Shown here in pieces: positions 35,658 through 45,507 of a DNA stretch of 63,000 nucleotides; the first letter of the stretch is position 1, and every line of letters begins with the position of its first letter. The translations under genes were made by a program, and so were the position numbers. The notes under the pieces are model-generated. The model did not search any database, was not told where the DNA came from, and saw only the letters and a program-made list of their open reading frames with translations. This DNA is from Leptospirales bacterium (GTDB taxonomy: Bacteria; Spirochaetota; Leptospiria; Leptospirales; Leptonemataceae), in NCBI GenBank assembly GCA_016788865.1, contig JAEUSB010000020.1, positions 1 through 63,000 on the forward strand. The letters are read 5' to 3'.

Positions 35658-36392
35658 ATGGAAGAGAGCAAGAGCACTCCCTTGCCCCAATTCCCGGAAT
35701 TTGATCTGCACCTGGAGTATCTGATCCAGCAGGATCACCCGCGGATCATGAACCTTGAGAAGCCCATCCCTGCGGATTACAACTGGGAAGTTCTACTCGA
35801 GAAGCATTTTGCTTCGCCGCCATTTGATCTTGATAAAAAGGACTACGAAGTCGTGATCGAAGTGGGCAAGAAGGTTTTTCGCATCCAGGAAACCAGAAAG
35901 CCTACCACGTTCTATAGCCTGTTTCGTTTTCTTGAGTTCTTTCGCGCGAACATGCAAACACTGCACACAAACCTGGTCCGCATAGAAGAAAAGTATGATC
36001 AGGTGCATAAGACCAAACATGAAAGCACGGGCATTCGAGGGCTCTTGCGCAGACAATGGACATCAGAGGAAATTGATCGTAAGCATGAAATCATAGCCCA
36101 GGCGTTGAAGCGGGACACCAATGTGGACTCTGTGCTCTCCAAGTTGGAAACCATCCTGGCGGAGAATCTGCCCATTACTTCGCGCTGGCAATATCTTCTT
36201 GAACCGTTCGTTCGTGACGTGATTCAGTATGTGAACAATTCTCTCAAAGAGGGCCCGTTTAATCTGCGTATGTACTATCCGGTGCGCTCAATGGAAGAGA
36301 AGCTCCGGCCACATTATTCAAATGCGATGCGTTATGCGGTGGAATTGATAGATGCCGTTCAGATCACGACTACCTTTCTTAAGCATATATGA
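35658..36392 (+). CDS. Conserved hypothetical helical protein
   Basis: A 244-residue protein with no signal or membrane helix and no motif I recognise; predicted mainly helical with aromatic-rich stretches (TFYSLFRFLEFFRANMQTL). The stop overlaps the start of the TlpA-like gene (ATGA), so the two are coupled. ATG at 35658 follows GGGGGAAGTG. Confidence 0.6.
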   Translation: MEESKSTPLPQFPEFDLHLEYLIQQDHPRIMNLEKPIPADYNWEVLLEKHFASPPFDLDKKDYEVVIEVGKKVFRIQETRKPTTFYSLFRFLEFFRANMQTLHTNLVRIEEKYDQVHKTKHESTGIRGLLRRQWTSEEIDRKHEIIAQALKRDTNVDSVLSKLETILAENLPITSRWQYLLEPFVRDVIQYVNNSLKEGPFNLRMYYPVRSMEEKLRPHYSNAMRYAVELIDAVQITTTFLKHI

Positions 36393-36910
36393 TCGACTCC
36401 CTCAGGCGAAACGCTTTTAACATTGTGCTCTTGATTTGTGTGATTGGCTTTGTTGCATGGCAACGGGTGCCGCTCATGCAGCACGGTCAATCGCTTGAGG
36501 GTATGACTCTGCCGGACCTCACTGTAACCTCACTCGACGGAAAGGCGCTTCGTCTGTCGGATTACCGTGAAGGCACTGTCCTGCTTTCTTTCTGGGCCAC
36601 GTGGTGTTTACCATGTCGCGTGGAGCGCCCGGCGCTCATTGGACTCAAGGACGAATTCAATGATAAACAATTCGAAATCCTGGGCGTTTCCGATGAGGAG
36701 CCTGCCGTTCTGAAGAAATTCCTGGAAAAGAACCAGAACAATTTTCCCACAATTGTAGATCACCGCTCTGCGCTGCATGAACGATTTGCGATTTCGAGCT
36801 ATCCTACGGTAGTCGCGGTTCACAATGGAAAGGTCGTTTCGGTTTCGCACGGAGTGAATCCATTTCTGAAATTTATGATTCGCCACCAGGTCACGGGCAG
36901 TTATTTCTGA
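36389..36910 (+). CDS. TlpA/ResA-like membrane-anchored thioredoxin
   Basis: A 173-residue protein with an N-terminal membrane anchor (~9-24) and an AhpC-TSA/thioredoxin domain carrying WCLPC (~71-75), AISSYPTVV with the cis-Pro, and the FWATW lead-in. Proteins of this kind reduce disulfides outside the cytoplasm, often for cytochrome c maturation; the target is not shown here. Lies between a coupled hypothetical gene and guaA, with two bases to the latter. Confidence 0.88.
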   Translation: MIDSLRRNAFNIVLLICVIGFVAWQRVPLMQHGQSLEGMTLPDLTVTSLDGKALRLSDYREGTVLLSFWATWCLPCRVERPALIGLKDEFNDKQFEILGVSDEEPAVLKKFLEKNQNNFPTIVDHRSALHERFAISSYPTVVAVHNGKVVSVSHGVNPFLKFMIRHQVTGSYF

Positions 36911-36912
36911 CC

Positions 36913-38718
36913 ATGACGAGCAAAATCGGTGTACTCGACTTTGGTGGTCAGTATGCGCACCTGATTGCTTCGCGCATTCGCCGCCTGGGAGCACTGGCGG
37001 AAATCGCTGATCCTGAAACACTGACCGTGGAAGAAGCACGCTCCACGTACGCAGGCCTCATTCTCTCCGGTGGTCCTTCTTCCGTTTACGAACCCGGCGC
37101 ACCCGCCTCTGATCCCGCCCTTTTTTCGGCGGGCCTTCCTGTTCTCGGCATCTGCTACGGGCATCAGCTGATGATGCACCAGCTGGGCGGGACTGTGGAA
37201 ACCGCAAACACCCACGAATTTGGCCGCGCCGTATTGCATGTGAGCAGAGGTGAAGGTATCCTGACCGGTGAAGCCGGGCAGACTGCTTCCGTTTGGATGA
37301 GCCACGGAGACGAGGTTGTGCGACTCCCGGAAGGTTTTGAAACCATTGCAAGTACCGACGACTGCAGGTTTGCCGCAGTCTGGAACGCCGCGCGTCGGCT
37401 TTACGGAATTCAGTTTCATCCAGAAGTCACGCACACAGAACACGGAGATCTTTACTTAAAGAATTTTATAAAGATTTGTAATCTTGAAGGAACTTACCGC
37501 CTTGAGGATTTTCTTACCCAGGCCAGGTCTCGGCTGGCGGAGCAAATAGGGGATCGCAGTGTTTTCTTCCTGCTTTCTGGCGGTGTGGATTCCACGGTTG
37601 CATTCACAATGCTGACGGATATCTTGCCCCCGGATCGTCTGTATGGCCTTTTTATTGACACTGGCTTCATGCGAAAGGATGAGGGCATCGCGGTTGAAAG
37701 GGCACTCAAATCGCACAACATCAAGCTAAACGTTGAAGATGCATCGCAAGTGTTCATGGAGCGTCTCGCCGGTGTGGTAGATCCGGAGAAAAAACGCAAG
37801 ATCATAGGAGATCTGTTTATCGAGGTGCAGGCCGCACGCGTACTCAAGTTAAACCTGGATCCCGCGCGCTGGATGTTGGGTCAGGGGACTATCTATCCCG
37901 ATACGATTGAATCCGGCGGCACAAAAAAAAGTCATCTGATCAAGACGCACCACAATCGCGTGCCTGCGATTCAGAAGATGATCGATGAAGGCAAGGTGAT
38001 CGAGCCTATCAAGGATCTGTACAAAGACGAGGTGCGCCAGGTTGGAACCCTCCTGGGTCTGCCGGATGAACTTGTATTCCGACATCCATTTCCTGGCCCC
38101 GGTCTGGCCATTCGCTGTCTTTGCTCTGATTCAGTAGAGAAGGTTGGATCGTTGCCGGTTCCTAAAGCTTTTGATTCATTGCTGAAAGCGCATAACGTTA
38201 GTTGCGATATTCTACCGCTGCGTTCGGTGGGAGTCCAGGGAGACCAGCGTAGCTACGCGCATCCAGCGGCTCTACATGCAAGTGGAGGTGTTTCGCGAGC
38301 CTCGCTGCTTGAGATTGCACGCGCGCTCCCTAATCTCGACAGGTCGGTGAATCGGGTGCTGTTTCTTGTGGGTGGGCAAAGGCCGTCACAGGTTCGAAAG
38401 AGCACGCTCACAATCGACCGAATCAATCGGTTGCGGGAAGCGGATCATGCAGTGAGTGCTTTCCTGTTCGAAAAACAAATCTATGATACTATATGGCAGT
38501 TTCCGGTCGTACTCGTCCCACTCTCTACGAAGGCGGAAGATGGCGACAGCGTCATTCTTCGACCGGTTGTTTCCGCGGATGCAATGACTGTTTCGCCCTA
38601 TCCAATGACGGAAGAGCATTTGGCCGAGCTTTCGAAGCGATTGCTCGGTATCCCGAGAATCGAGTCTGTGTTCTTTGACCTGACTACCAAGCCACCTGGC
38701 ACGATTGAATGGGAATAA
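36913..38718 (+). CDS. guaA: GMP synthase (glutamine-hydrolysing)
   Basis: A 601-residue enzyme converting XMP to GMP. The glutaminase domain has Cys81 in GICYGHQL and FHPEVTHTEHG; the ATP-pyrophosphatase has SGGVDST (~223) and the product loop; the C-terminus ends GTIEWE. It is about 75 residues longer than the E. coli type, with the extra segment after VGVQGDQRSYAHP (~435-500) in the dimerisation domain, as in a known long GuaA subtype. Two bases after the TlpA gene. Confidence 0.95.
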   Translation: MTSKIGVLDFGGQYAHLIASRIRRLGALAEIADPETLTVEEARSTYAGLILSGGPSSVYEPGAPASDPALFSAGLPVLGICYGHQLMMHQLGGTVETANTHEFGRAVLHVSRGEGILTGEAGQTASVWMSHGDEVVRLPEGFETIASTDDCRFAAVWNAARRLYGIQFHPEVTHTEHGDLYLKNFIKICNLEGTYRLEDFLTQARSRLAEQIGDRSVFFLLSGGVDSTVAFTMLTDILPPDRLYGLFIDTGFMRKDEGIAVERALKSHNIKLNVEDASQVFMERLAGVVDPEKKRKIIGDLFIEVQAARVLKLNLDPARWMLGQGTIYPDTIESGGTKKSHLIKTHHNRVPAIQKMIDEGKVIEPIKDLYKDEVRQVGTLLGLPDELVFRHPFPGPGLAIRCLCSDSVEKVGSLPVPKAFDSLLKAHNVSCDILPLRSVGVQGDQRSYAHPAALHASGGVSRASLLEIARALPNLDRSVNRVLFLVGGQRPSQVRKSTLTIDRINRLREADHAVSAFLFEKQIYDTIWQFPVVLVPLSTKAEDGDSVILRPVVSADAMTVSPYPMTEEHLAELSKRLLGIPRIESVFFDLTTKPPGTIEWE

Positions 38719-38721
38719 AGA

Positions 38722-38758
38722 GGGCCCACCCCAGGGTTCGTAGTGGCCTGGGCGGGTC
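38722..38758. terminator. Possible terminator hairpin between guaA and speE
   Basis: GGGCCCACCCCAGG pairs, with one or two bulges, with CCTGGGCGGGTC across an 11-base loop between two convergent genes. No strong T run, so only a moderate call. Confidence 0.4.
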
Positions 38759-38791
38759 ATTGTTAAAAAGCTATTCCGGTTAACGTTCCTC

Positions 38792-39643
38792 TCAGGAGTA
38801 GAAGTCCCGCATCACGGCACCGGGCAGAGTGAACGCCTTCTTGTGGAAGTCTACGGACCAGAATCGAAACTCGTCCGGCTTGATTCCGGATGCAGCAAAC
38901 CGCGAATCCACCAATTCTTCCTGGGTATGTTTGCGCGAGAAGAAGGTGAATCCAATCATTCCTCCAGGGTAGGTTGGAACCTGCGTGTAGTAATAGCGGG
39001 CAATAGGGAAGAGTTTCTTGCCAAACGAGAGAAGTTCCTTGATAATCTTTGCGTGAAGAAGGAAATTCTCTGCCTGGGTCGCCAGGATTCCGTTGTCGGT
39101 TAACGCGTCGCGGCAACTTTCATAGAAGGGGAACTGAAACAAAACTTCTGCCGGCCCAATTGGGTCAGATGAATCTACTATGATCACGTCGTAGGTGCCC
39201 GGATGATTTTTGGCCCAGGCTGCACCATCTTCGTAATGGCAGTGAACTCGCGGGTCGCGAACCTTTCCGGCCATAGAGGGGATGTGCTCAAAACAAAGAT
39301 CAACAACGCGCTGGTCAATTTCACAGAGGTGAACTTCCTCGACACTTTTGTGTTTCAGACATTCGCGAACCGATCCACCATCTCCGCCACCGATGATGAG
39401 TACCTTCTTTGGATTTGGATGTGAGAAGAGGGGTACATGACAGATCATCTCATGATAGCTCTGTTCATCAAACTCTGTGCATTGGATCACATCGTCGAGG
39501 ACAAGCATACGGCCCATGGCGGTAGTTTCGTATACTTCAAGCTTTTGAAATGCAGAGCGCTCGCTGGCCAGCTTCTTCTCTACTGAAATTTGTGCCCGCA
39601 TTCCCGGCACAATTGCCAGCTGCTCTGTAAACCATTCGCCCAT
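38792..39643 (-). CDS. speE: Spermidine synthase
   Basis: A 283-residue aminopropyltransferase making spermidine from putrescine and decarboxylated SAM. Seen: [27 protein letters not shown]-type segment [16 protein letters not shown] loop [22 protein letters not shown] and the catalytic Asp in [15 protein letters not shown] 39643 has AAGGA upstream and gives the family start MGEWFTE; the frame extends further upstream but without family similarity. No speD is nearby. Confidence 0.93.
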   Translation of the reverse strand: MGEWFTEQLAIVPGMRAQISVEKKLASERSAFQKLEVYETTAMGRMLVLDDVIQCTEFDEQSYHEMICHVPLFSHPNPKKVLIIGGGDGGSVRECLKHKSVEEVHLCEIDQRVVDLCFEHIPSMAGKVRDPRVHCHYEDGAAWAKNHPGTYDVIIVDSSDPIGPAEVLFQFPFYESCRDALTDNGILATQAENFLLHAKIIKELLSFGKKLFPIARYYYTQVPTYPGGMIGFTFFSRKHTQEELVDSRFAASGIKPDEFRFWSVDFHKKAFTLPGAVMRDFYS

Positions 39644-39697
39644 CGTATGTTCCTTGCCCCTCGAAAGGGAGTGCGTATTTTTATCGGTCAAAAAAGT

Positions 39698-40177
39698 ATG
39701 TCCGTCATGAGTGAAAAGCCATTTCGAATTCTGGGTTTGCAACAAATTGCCATCGGCGGACCAAGCAAGAAGGCCCTACTGGGTCTCTGGGTGGAACTGT
39801 TCGGGCTGGAAGTTACGGGAACATTTCGTAGCGAATCTGAAAATGTCGATGAAGAAATCCTGAGACTGGGCTCTGGCCTGACAGCCATTGAAGTCGATGT
39901 AATGGAACCAATCAATCCCGACAAAGCCCCAAAGGTGCACGTTCCGCCACTGAATCACATTGGTCTCTGGGTAGATAAACTTGCGGATTGTGTCAAGTGG
40001 TTGGAAGGTAAAGGGGTTCGCTTCACTCCGGGCGGGATTCGCAAAGGAGCCGCTGGCTACGATGTTTGTTTTATTCATCCAAAAGGCAACGAACAATCTC
40101 CGATTGGCGGGGAGGGCGTACTAATAGAACTGATTCAGGCTCCTGCAGATGTGATTGCAGCGTTTAGCGGGAAGTAG
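39698..40177 (+). CDS. VOC (glyoxalase-like) protein
   Basis: A 159-residue two-module VOC protein: [30 protein letters not shown] opens module 1 and [25 protein letters not shown] opens module 2, ending in IELIQAP. This is close to lactoylglutathione-lyase-like and methylmalonyl-CoA-epimerase-like members, with the substrate open. ATG 39698 is used (a second in-frame ATG is at 39707). Divergent from speE; its beginning is only 54 bases from that start. Confidence 0.8.
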   Translation: MSVMSEKPFRILGLQQIAIGGPSKKALLGLWVELFGLEVTGTFRSESENVDEEILRLGSGLTAIEVDVMEPINPDKAPKVHVPPLNHIGLWVDKLADCVKWLEGKGVRFTPGGIRKGAAGYDVCFIHPKGNEQSPIGGEGVLIELIQAPADVIAAFSGK

Positions 40178-40244
40178 GTCTGGAGTTCACGGGCCGCCGC
40201 CTGATTGGGAGAGCGCTGCAGCTGTGGATTCAAAATAAGAAGAC

Positions 40245-40269
40245 GCAGGCGCAACCTATGTGCGCCTGC
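40245..40269. terminator. Bidirectional terminator hairpin
   Basis: GCAGGCGCA and TGCGCCTGC form a perfect 9-bp stem with a 7-base loop between two convergent genes. Read on the minus strand it is followed by a T-rich tail (GTCTTCTTATTTTG), so it best serves the gene at 40280-40639. Confidence 0.75.
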
Positions 40270-40279
40270 CTTTAAAGGA

Positions 40280-40639
40280 TTATTCGCAGACGCGAATTGC
40301 CATGTCGTTCTTTTTTGTGCTACCGGCGCTGGTCCACCATCCCATCGCTTCGCCTTCTTCTGGGACCTCGAATTGGAACGCGCCACCTTGTGAGCCATCC
40401 TGGATCCAGGTTCCTTTGACGGTACCATCAGGTTGCACCTGGCCTGTCATCACTCCATTTTTCCAATCATAACGAATAATAATGGTTGAGCCACGTTCCG
40501 AGAGCTTTCCCTTAACCCATTTTGCTCCGCTTCCTGCTGCACCACCTGTCCATCCGAGTTCAACACATTGGGGACGGGCAGACAATGATCCTGCTGCCAG
40601 CAATGCGCCAGCCAGTATAAATATTCTAAACTTAGTCAA
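40280..40639 (-). CDS. Small secreted hypothetical protein
   Basis: A 119-residue protein starting at TTG 40639, with GAGGAAG seven bases upstream. It has a signal peptide (FRIFILAGALLAAGSLSA) and a ~98-residue mature part with three Cys and alternating beta-strand-like pattern, rich in Trp and Gly (WVKGKL, GTWIQDGSQGGAF, GWWTS). No family recognised; likely a small periplasmic beta-sheet protein. Confidence 0.65.
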   Translation of the reverse strand: MTKFRIFILAGALLAAGSLSARPQCVELGWTGGAAGSGAKWVKGKLSERGSTIIIRYDWKNGVMTGQVQPDGTVKGTWIQDGSQGGAFQFEVPEEGEAMGWWTSAGSTKKNDMAIRVCE

Positions 40640-40866
40640 AATTCTTCCTCTTGCGTCGAATCGGACGCTGCACTTGAGACGTGGCAAAATATTAGTTGGT
40701 CAACCTTTTTTATCTCTGGTATGCTTTTTTGAGACGTTTTCCGCGCTTGCAGTGGCTGAGCATGACTTCGGAACTGCGGGCTCAGAAACTGCTTGCGCTT
40801 ACTTCATCAGTGCCCAACGAATGCCCCTGCGACGCGAGTCTCGGAAAAACCGGGCAGGGGAAACGT

Positions 40867-43368
40867 GTGAAATGGAAATGGGTACCGGGGATATCTCTTA
40901 TATGCGTCGTCAATTGCGGCGCAGTTAACACAGAATATCTTACAACCGGTTGGGAAATTGCGAGGTCAGATATCCGTCCCGGTGATTCCGACCTGGCGTT
41001 CAAAAAGCAATCCTTCCCTTTGCGTTTCGAGAACGAAGTTCCCGGTAAATGGATCGTTGCTCGCCATCCTCTGGACAAAGGAAGAATACAGTCGCTGCGG
41101 AAAATGGGCCAACTGGCGCTCTTTAGCGGTGCTGTTTCCGACGTGGCAATTTTCTATGTAAACGAAACGCTTGTAGGTCAAGTGGGAAACCCGGATCCCT
41201 ATCGATCCGGGCATAATCGGCATTTGCTCGCCCCAATTCCTGAAACAGCCTGGTCGCCTGACGGGAATGATGTTGTTCAGGTACGCTTCCAGTCAAATGC
41301 GAACATTCCGGCTTTGCTAACCGACCGGAAGATTTCTGTAGGACCACTGAACGATATCTACGGCGAATACAGACGAGAGGAGATGACGAGCCTGAGCCTC
41401 ATTTCTCTCTTTGTAGCAGTTGGGTTGTATCATCTCCTGCTGGCTATTCGACGTCCTGGAGAGCTTCACAACTTCTACTTTGGGATATTTTGCATTTTTG
41501 TTTCGGCCGGGTTCTTCTTTCGCAGCTACACTGCCGCCGATTTGTTCGGTGACTCCACACTATTGAGATCAAGGACTCGGTTCATAAGTTTCTACCTGAT
41601 GGGCACGCCTTTGCTTCTTTTCCTTTCAAAGTATTTAGAAAATCGAACCTCACGGTACGCGCTCGGCATTGGTGTCCTGTACCTGGGGCTCACTTTTGCA
41701 ACCGCCTTTGGAAATTTTCAAATCATTGAATGGTGTCGCACCATCTGGACGGCGACGGCCATACCATCTATGGGTTATATGGTCTTCATGACGGCAAAAC
41801 ATGCCCTGCGCGGCAACTCGGACGCACGCTATATTGTCCTGGGATTCCTGTTCTTCATGCTGACTGCCGCATACGATGCCCTTGCCTCCAAAGGATTCTT
41901 CAATCTGCCGGATTTCCTGGCGTCGCGCTATTCGTTTGTACTTTTGATCCTGGGAATCGCTGGCCTGCTGGCCTCGCGCTTTGTCCGGCTTCACAATGAG
42001 GTGGAAGAGCTGAACCGAGACCTCGAGCAAAAGGTGAAGCGGAGGACCAGTCAACTCCAGGAAACGCTGGAGCAGGTAGAACAGCTCAAGGTGCAACAGG
42101 ATGGAGATTATTTTCTAACCTCAATTCTGATGCGCCCGTTGAATGGGGCCTTTGTGCAGAGCGATAGCGTGAGAGTGGAGATTCTGACCAAACAGAAAAA
42201 ACAATTCACGTTTCGAAAATGGACCTCCGAGATTGGAGGTGATCTTTGCGTTGTGCATTCGATTGAGCTACGGGGCAAACGGTATGTCGTATTCTTGAAC
42301 GGCGACGCAATGGGTAAATCCATGCAGGGAGCTGGGGGAGCGCTCGTTCTAGGAGGGGTATTCAAATCGATCATTACAAGAACGTTAAACGCTCTACCAT
42401 CGCTTTCGAGGTACCCGGAACGCTGGTTGCGCGACTGTTTTGTGGAACTGCAAGAAGTGTTCGTCTCGTTTGATGGACATATGCTCGTCTCAGCTGTACT
42501 TGGAATGATAGATGAGGAAACAGGGCTGGTTTACTACATCAACGCTGAGCACCCGAGCATCGTACTCTATAGAAATGGTTCTTCCCGATTTATCGGCCAG
42601 AAGTTGATGCTTAGAAAGATCGGGGTTTCCGAGCTTCAAACAGGAATCGTAATTGATGTCTTTCAAGCTGAGCCGGGTGATATCCTTTTAATAGGCTCCG
42701 ACGGGCGCGATGACATCGAGATTGGAATGGATGGGGCTGGAAACCGTATCATCAACGAAGATGAATCCCTGTTTCTCAGACACGTGGAAGAAGGGCACGG
42801 AGAGCTAAAGCCCACGTTCGAATCAATTCTGAAAGCGGGCAGCCTCATCGACGACTTAACCCTGATTCGAATCGCTTTCAGGGAAGATGCATCGGGTGTT
42901 GTCGGAATCCACAATGATGAGAATAACAGAAAGGTTTCGGATGCGATCAGTCGATTTGAATCTGGCGACGTGGATGGAGCCCGGGTTCTGCTAGAAGGCG
43001 TATTGAAGGCTGACCCGGATCATCCGGAGGCACTGCGGCGACTAGGTAGAATCTACTTAAAACAAAAGTCCTATCCAGCAGCCGCAGAGAAGTTTCTGCG
43101 AGCAAGCGATCTGTGTCCGGCGGAAACGAGTTTGTTGTATGAGACAAGCTACGCGCTCAAATTCGCCCGGAACTATGAGCTCGCAATTGATTTTGGCGAA
43201 AGGGTAAGACTCAGAGTTCCTGAAATGAACAAGAACCTAATAAACCTTGCGGACGCGTACCGAATCTCCGGAAACGTGACCCGAGCTAAGTTCATTCTAG
43301 CACAGATAAAGCAGCCAGTTGAAGAGACATCTGGCTTTAATAAGCTGCGAGAATTGCTCTCCGTTTGA
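40867..43368 (+). CDS. 7TM signalling lipoprotein with SpoIIE phosphatase and TPR
   Basis: An 833-residue protein starting at GTG 40867 (AGGGG six bases upstream), with signal and lipobox-like CVVNC (Cys17). Order: periplasmic 7TMR-DISM sensor beta domain (~20-165), seven membrane helices (~172-373), coiled coil (~375-412), SpoIIE-type PP2C phosphatase (~414-670, with DYFLTSILMRPL, GGDLCVV, LNGDAMGKSMQGAGGAL and final DDLTLI metal sites) and TPR repeats (~690-833). It likely turns an outer signal into dephosphorylation of an anti-sigma antagonist or similar target. The fused TPR tail after the phosphatase is less usual. Followed six bases later by the AraC gene, so the two may be linked. Confidence 0.85.
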   Translation: MKWKWVPGISLICVVNCGAVNTEYLTTGWEIARSDIRPGDSDLAFKKQSFPLRFENEVPGKWIVARHPLDKGRIQSLRKMGQLALFSGAVSDVAIFYVNETLVGQVGNPDPYRSGHNRHLLAPIPETAWSPDGNDVVQVRFQSNANIPALLTDRKISVGPLNDIYGEYRREEMTSLSLISLFVAVGLYHLLLAIRRPGELHNFYFGIFCIFVSAGFFFRSYTAADLFGDSTLLRSRTRFISFYLMGTPLLLFLSKYLENRTSRYALGIGVLYLGLTFATAFGNFQIIEWCRTIWTATAIPSMGYMVFMTAKHALRGNSDARYIVLGFLFFMLTAAYDALASKGFFNLPDFLASRYSFVLLILGIAGLLASRFVRLHNEVEELNRDLEQKVKRRTSQLQETLEQVEQLKVQQDGDYFLTSILMRPLNGAFVQSDSVRVEILTKQKKQFTFRKWTSEIGGDLCVVHSIELRGKRYVVFLNGDAMGKSMQGAGGALVLGGVFKSIITRTLNALPSLSRYPERWLRDCFVELQEVFVSFDGHMLVSAVLGMIDEETGLVYYINAEHPSIVLYRNGSSRFIGQKLMLRKIGVSELQTGIVIDVFQAEPGDILLIGSDGRDDIEIGMDGAGNRIINEDESLFLRHVEEGHGELKPTFESILKAGSLIDDLTLIRIAFREDASGVVGIHNDENNRKVSDAISRFESGDVDGARVLLEGVLKADPDHPEALRRLGRIYLKQKSYPAAAEKFLRASDLCPAETSLLYETSYALKFARNYELAIDFGERVRLRVPEMNKNLINLADAYRISGNVTRAKFILAQIKQPVEETSGFNKLRELLSV

Positions 43369-43374
43369 TCCGTT

Positions 43375-44163
43375 ATGGATTTCGAGACGATTGGGATCCT
43401 CTACGTCTGGAACAGCCGGGTCATGTTTGCGACTAACGCCATGCAAACAGATTTCCATACGCATTACGCAGCAACCCTGGCCGTCTCTTTGAAGAAAAAC
43501 ATTTGCATCGAGACCAACAAAAGTCGCGAAGAATATCGTGCGGCCCTTGTGGGTCCCAATACCTTTCACAGGACTATCTCACCCGGGGTGGAGATGATTG
43601 CCCTTCTAATCGATCCGGAAACCACAGACTTTTTGGGAATTTCAAGCCTGGTCACACCGGGGGAAGTAAAGCGACTGGAAATTGAGCCCTTCCAACCGTT
43701 GATGCAACGAATGTGTGACTTGTATTCCGGGCAACTCAGCAACTCTGCCGCCTGGGACTTGCACCTGGATATGCTCGGATCGGTTCTTCCATTTGCCCGT
43801 CCCAGGAAGCGCATAGACGAAAGGATTGAAACGATTGCCAAACGCATTCGCACAGAGCTACCGGACAGCATTCGAATGAGAGAAATTGGTGCTGACTTTT
43901 CAATCTCTGAGGACCGCCTCATTCGACTCTTCAAAGAGAACCTCGGGATTCCGCTGCGACGTTATTTGCTCTGGGTCAGGCTGCTCAAAGCTACCAGACT
44001 TCTCAAAGAGGGGATCAATCTAACCGAAGCGGCGCATGCGGCCGGTTTCTCGGATTCCGCGCATTTTACGCGAACGTTCAAGGAGAACTTTGGGTTTGTT
44101 CCATCGCTGTTTTTTGGTCACCTGAAGTCGATCGAAGTGCGATTCTGTGAGCCCGAGGATTGA
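43375..44163 (+). CDS. AraC-family transcription regulator
   Basis: A 262-residue regulator. Residues ~1-140 form a cupin-like effector domain (HTHYAATLAVSL, VGPNTFHRT); ~155-255 hold two helix-turn-helix units (IRMREIGADFSISEDRLIRLFKENLGIPLRRYLLWVR and LTEAAHAAGFSDSAHFTRTFKENFG). It sits six bases after the SpoIIE gene and just before the two units that share a 21-bp promoter element (44180 and 45508), so it is the obvious candidate regulator of them. Direct evidence is absent. Confidence 0.88.
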   Translation: MDFETIGILYVWNSRVMFATNAMQTDFHTHYAATLAVSLKKNICIETNKSREEYRAALVGPNTFHRTISPGVEMIALLIDPETTDFLGISSLVTPGEVKRLEIEPFQPLMQRMCDLYSGQLSNSAAWDLHLDMLGSVLPFARPRKRIDERIETIAKRIRTELPDSIRMREIGADFSISEDRLIRLFKENLGIPLRRYLLWVRLLKATRLLKEGINLTEAAHAAGFSDSAHFTRTFKENFGFVPSLFFGHLKSIEVRFCEPED

Positions 44164-44179
44164 TCGAATTTTCACGCCC

Positions 44180-44223
44180 GCACCGGAATCGTTCAAGCGC
44201 GGTTCCTGCATATGAGGTAGAAT
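44180..44223 (+). promoter_or_regulatory. Shared promoter element, copy 1
   Basis: GCACCGGAATCGTTCAAGCG (44180-44199) plus one more identical base, followed 17 bases later by TAGAAT (44218-44223), a -10-like hexamer. Identical 21-bp element and identical spacing at 45508. The element would cover the -35 zone, as for an activator site. The predicted start of transcription falls at about the ATG (44229), so the message may be nearly leaderless. Confidence 0.7.
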
Positions 44224-44228
44224 GTGTC

Positions 44229-45485
44229 ATGGTTGTAGCTCGCTATTCGGTGATAATCTGGTTGTCTGTTATGGCTGCTTGTGCCTCCCCGGAGGTGCAT
44301 TTCAAGCGTCAGATTAAGGCCCCCGTAATGCTCCCATACAACACAGAAGTTGAGAAGGTTAAGGCGGCTGGAGATCCCATTAAGGAGCATGCAAGGCTCA
44401 TTGCCCCCGAGATTCCAGCTCAGGATGACGTAGTCTTACAGGAAGGTGCAGGGCGCGCCTTCGTGACGGCCATGGATGGTTGGATCTGGAGGCTGGATCT
44501 AAAGACAAACGTCGCAGAACGGTTCGTGCAATCGCCGCTTCTCCCGGCTGGAATGGTGCAGCATCCCGGAAACGACGATGTTCTTTATTTTTGTGTCTCT
44601 CGTGGAAAGGGACAGGAGGCATCCAAAAACGAACCGGGAATCTATCAGCTAACTGTATCCACGCGCGAAATAACCAGGATTGGAACTCGTGTTCCTCTTA
44701 CAGAACCGCGGACACCGGCAACCGGCCAGATTGGAAACACGTATCCCACTGCACAGCAAACGAAGTTTCAAATTTCTAAGCTTGACACGTCGAATAGCCG
44801 CGTCGTTGAAAAGGCTGACGACCTGGCGATCAGCCGGGATGGTCAGCGAATCTACTTTACCGAGCCATACGATCATGCTGGCGCAACCCTTGGAGCGAGC
44901 GTGCAATCCCGAAATGAGATTCTTTCCCTGGGGCAAAATGCGTATCTCTGGAAATACGATCTAAAGGCCGGCACGGTCAGCCTTGTGGCCGGCCAATACT
45001 CTTACCTGGACGGACTGCTCCTTGAGTATTCCGGAGGTGACACGGAGACAAGCGTACTTGTGGACGAACTTTCAAAATCGCGACTTCTTCGCCTCCATTT
45101 GACCGGCCCCAGGGCTGGAACCGATCAAGTGGTGCTGGAAGGTTTGCCGGGACTGCCTGACGGTCTCGATCGTGACGCGCAGGGGCGGGTATGGATTGCC
45201 CTGGTGGCAGAAAGATCCAGGCTTGCGACCTGGCTGCATGCCAATCCGTTCTGGAAACGCCTGCTCTTGTATTTGCCAGATAGGCTTGTTCCGCTTTCGA
45301 AAAGAACGGGCGTGGTGGTTGCGTCACCGGACGGATCAATTCCGTTGTATTATACAATGCATGAGGGTGAAATATTCTCATTCGTCGTGGCGATGCTGCC
45401 AGGGAAGCACGGACTGTATCCTATTGTTTACAAAGAGGGTTTCAAGGGCCTGTATCTGCTGCCTTATCCGGACGCACTGAAATAA
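44229..45485 (+). CDS. Strictosidine-synthase-like propeller lipoprotein
   Basis: A 418-residue exported protein with lipobox VMAAC (Cys near 15). The rest is a six-bladed propeller of the strictosidine synthase/SMP-30 superfamily: FVTAMDGWIWRLDLKT, DDLAISRDGQRIYFTEPYDHAGA, YLDGLLLEYSG and LPGLPDGLDRDAQGRVWIALV, the last typical of the group. A GAGGTAG precedes ATG 44229. It is paralogous to the protein at 46512. Members hydrolyse esters or lactones or act as binding proteins; true alkaloid synthesis is not implied. First gene under the shared promoter element. Confidence 0.78.
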   Translation: MVVARYSVIIWLSVMAACASPEVHFKRQIKAPVMLPYNTEVEKVKAAGDPIKEHARLIAPEIPAQDDVVLQEGAGRAFVTAMDGWIWRLDLKTNVAERFVQSPLLPAGMVQHPGNDDVLYFCVSRGKGQEASKNEPGIYQLTVSTREITRIGTRVPLTEPRTPATGQIGNTYPTAQQTKFQISKLDTSNSRVVEKADDLAISRDGQRIYFTEPYDHAGATLGASVQSRNEILSLGQNAYLWKYDLKAGTVSLVAGQYSYLDGLLLEYSGGDTETSVLVDELSKSRLLRLHLTGPRAGTDQVVLEGLPGLPDGLDRDAQGRVWIALVAERSRLATWLHANPFWKRLLLYLPDRLVPLSKRTGVVVASPDGSIPLYYTMHEGEIFSFVVAMLPGKHGLYPIVYKEGFKGLYLLPYPDALK

Positions 45486-45507
45486 GGATTGGAATCTTTT
45501 CGATAGT

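Noticed and set aside
40696..40866. Longer N-terminus for the SpoIIE protein
   Set aside because: GTG 40867 has a good ribosome site and produces a signal peptide with a lipobox; the upstream part is hydrophilic and Cys-rich without meaning.
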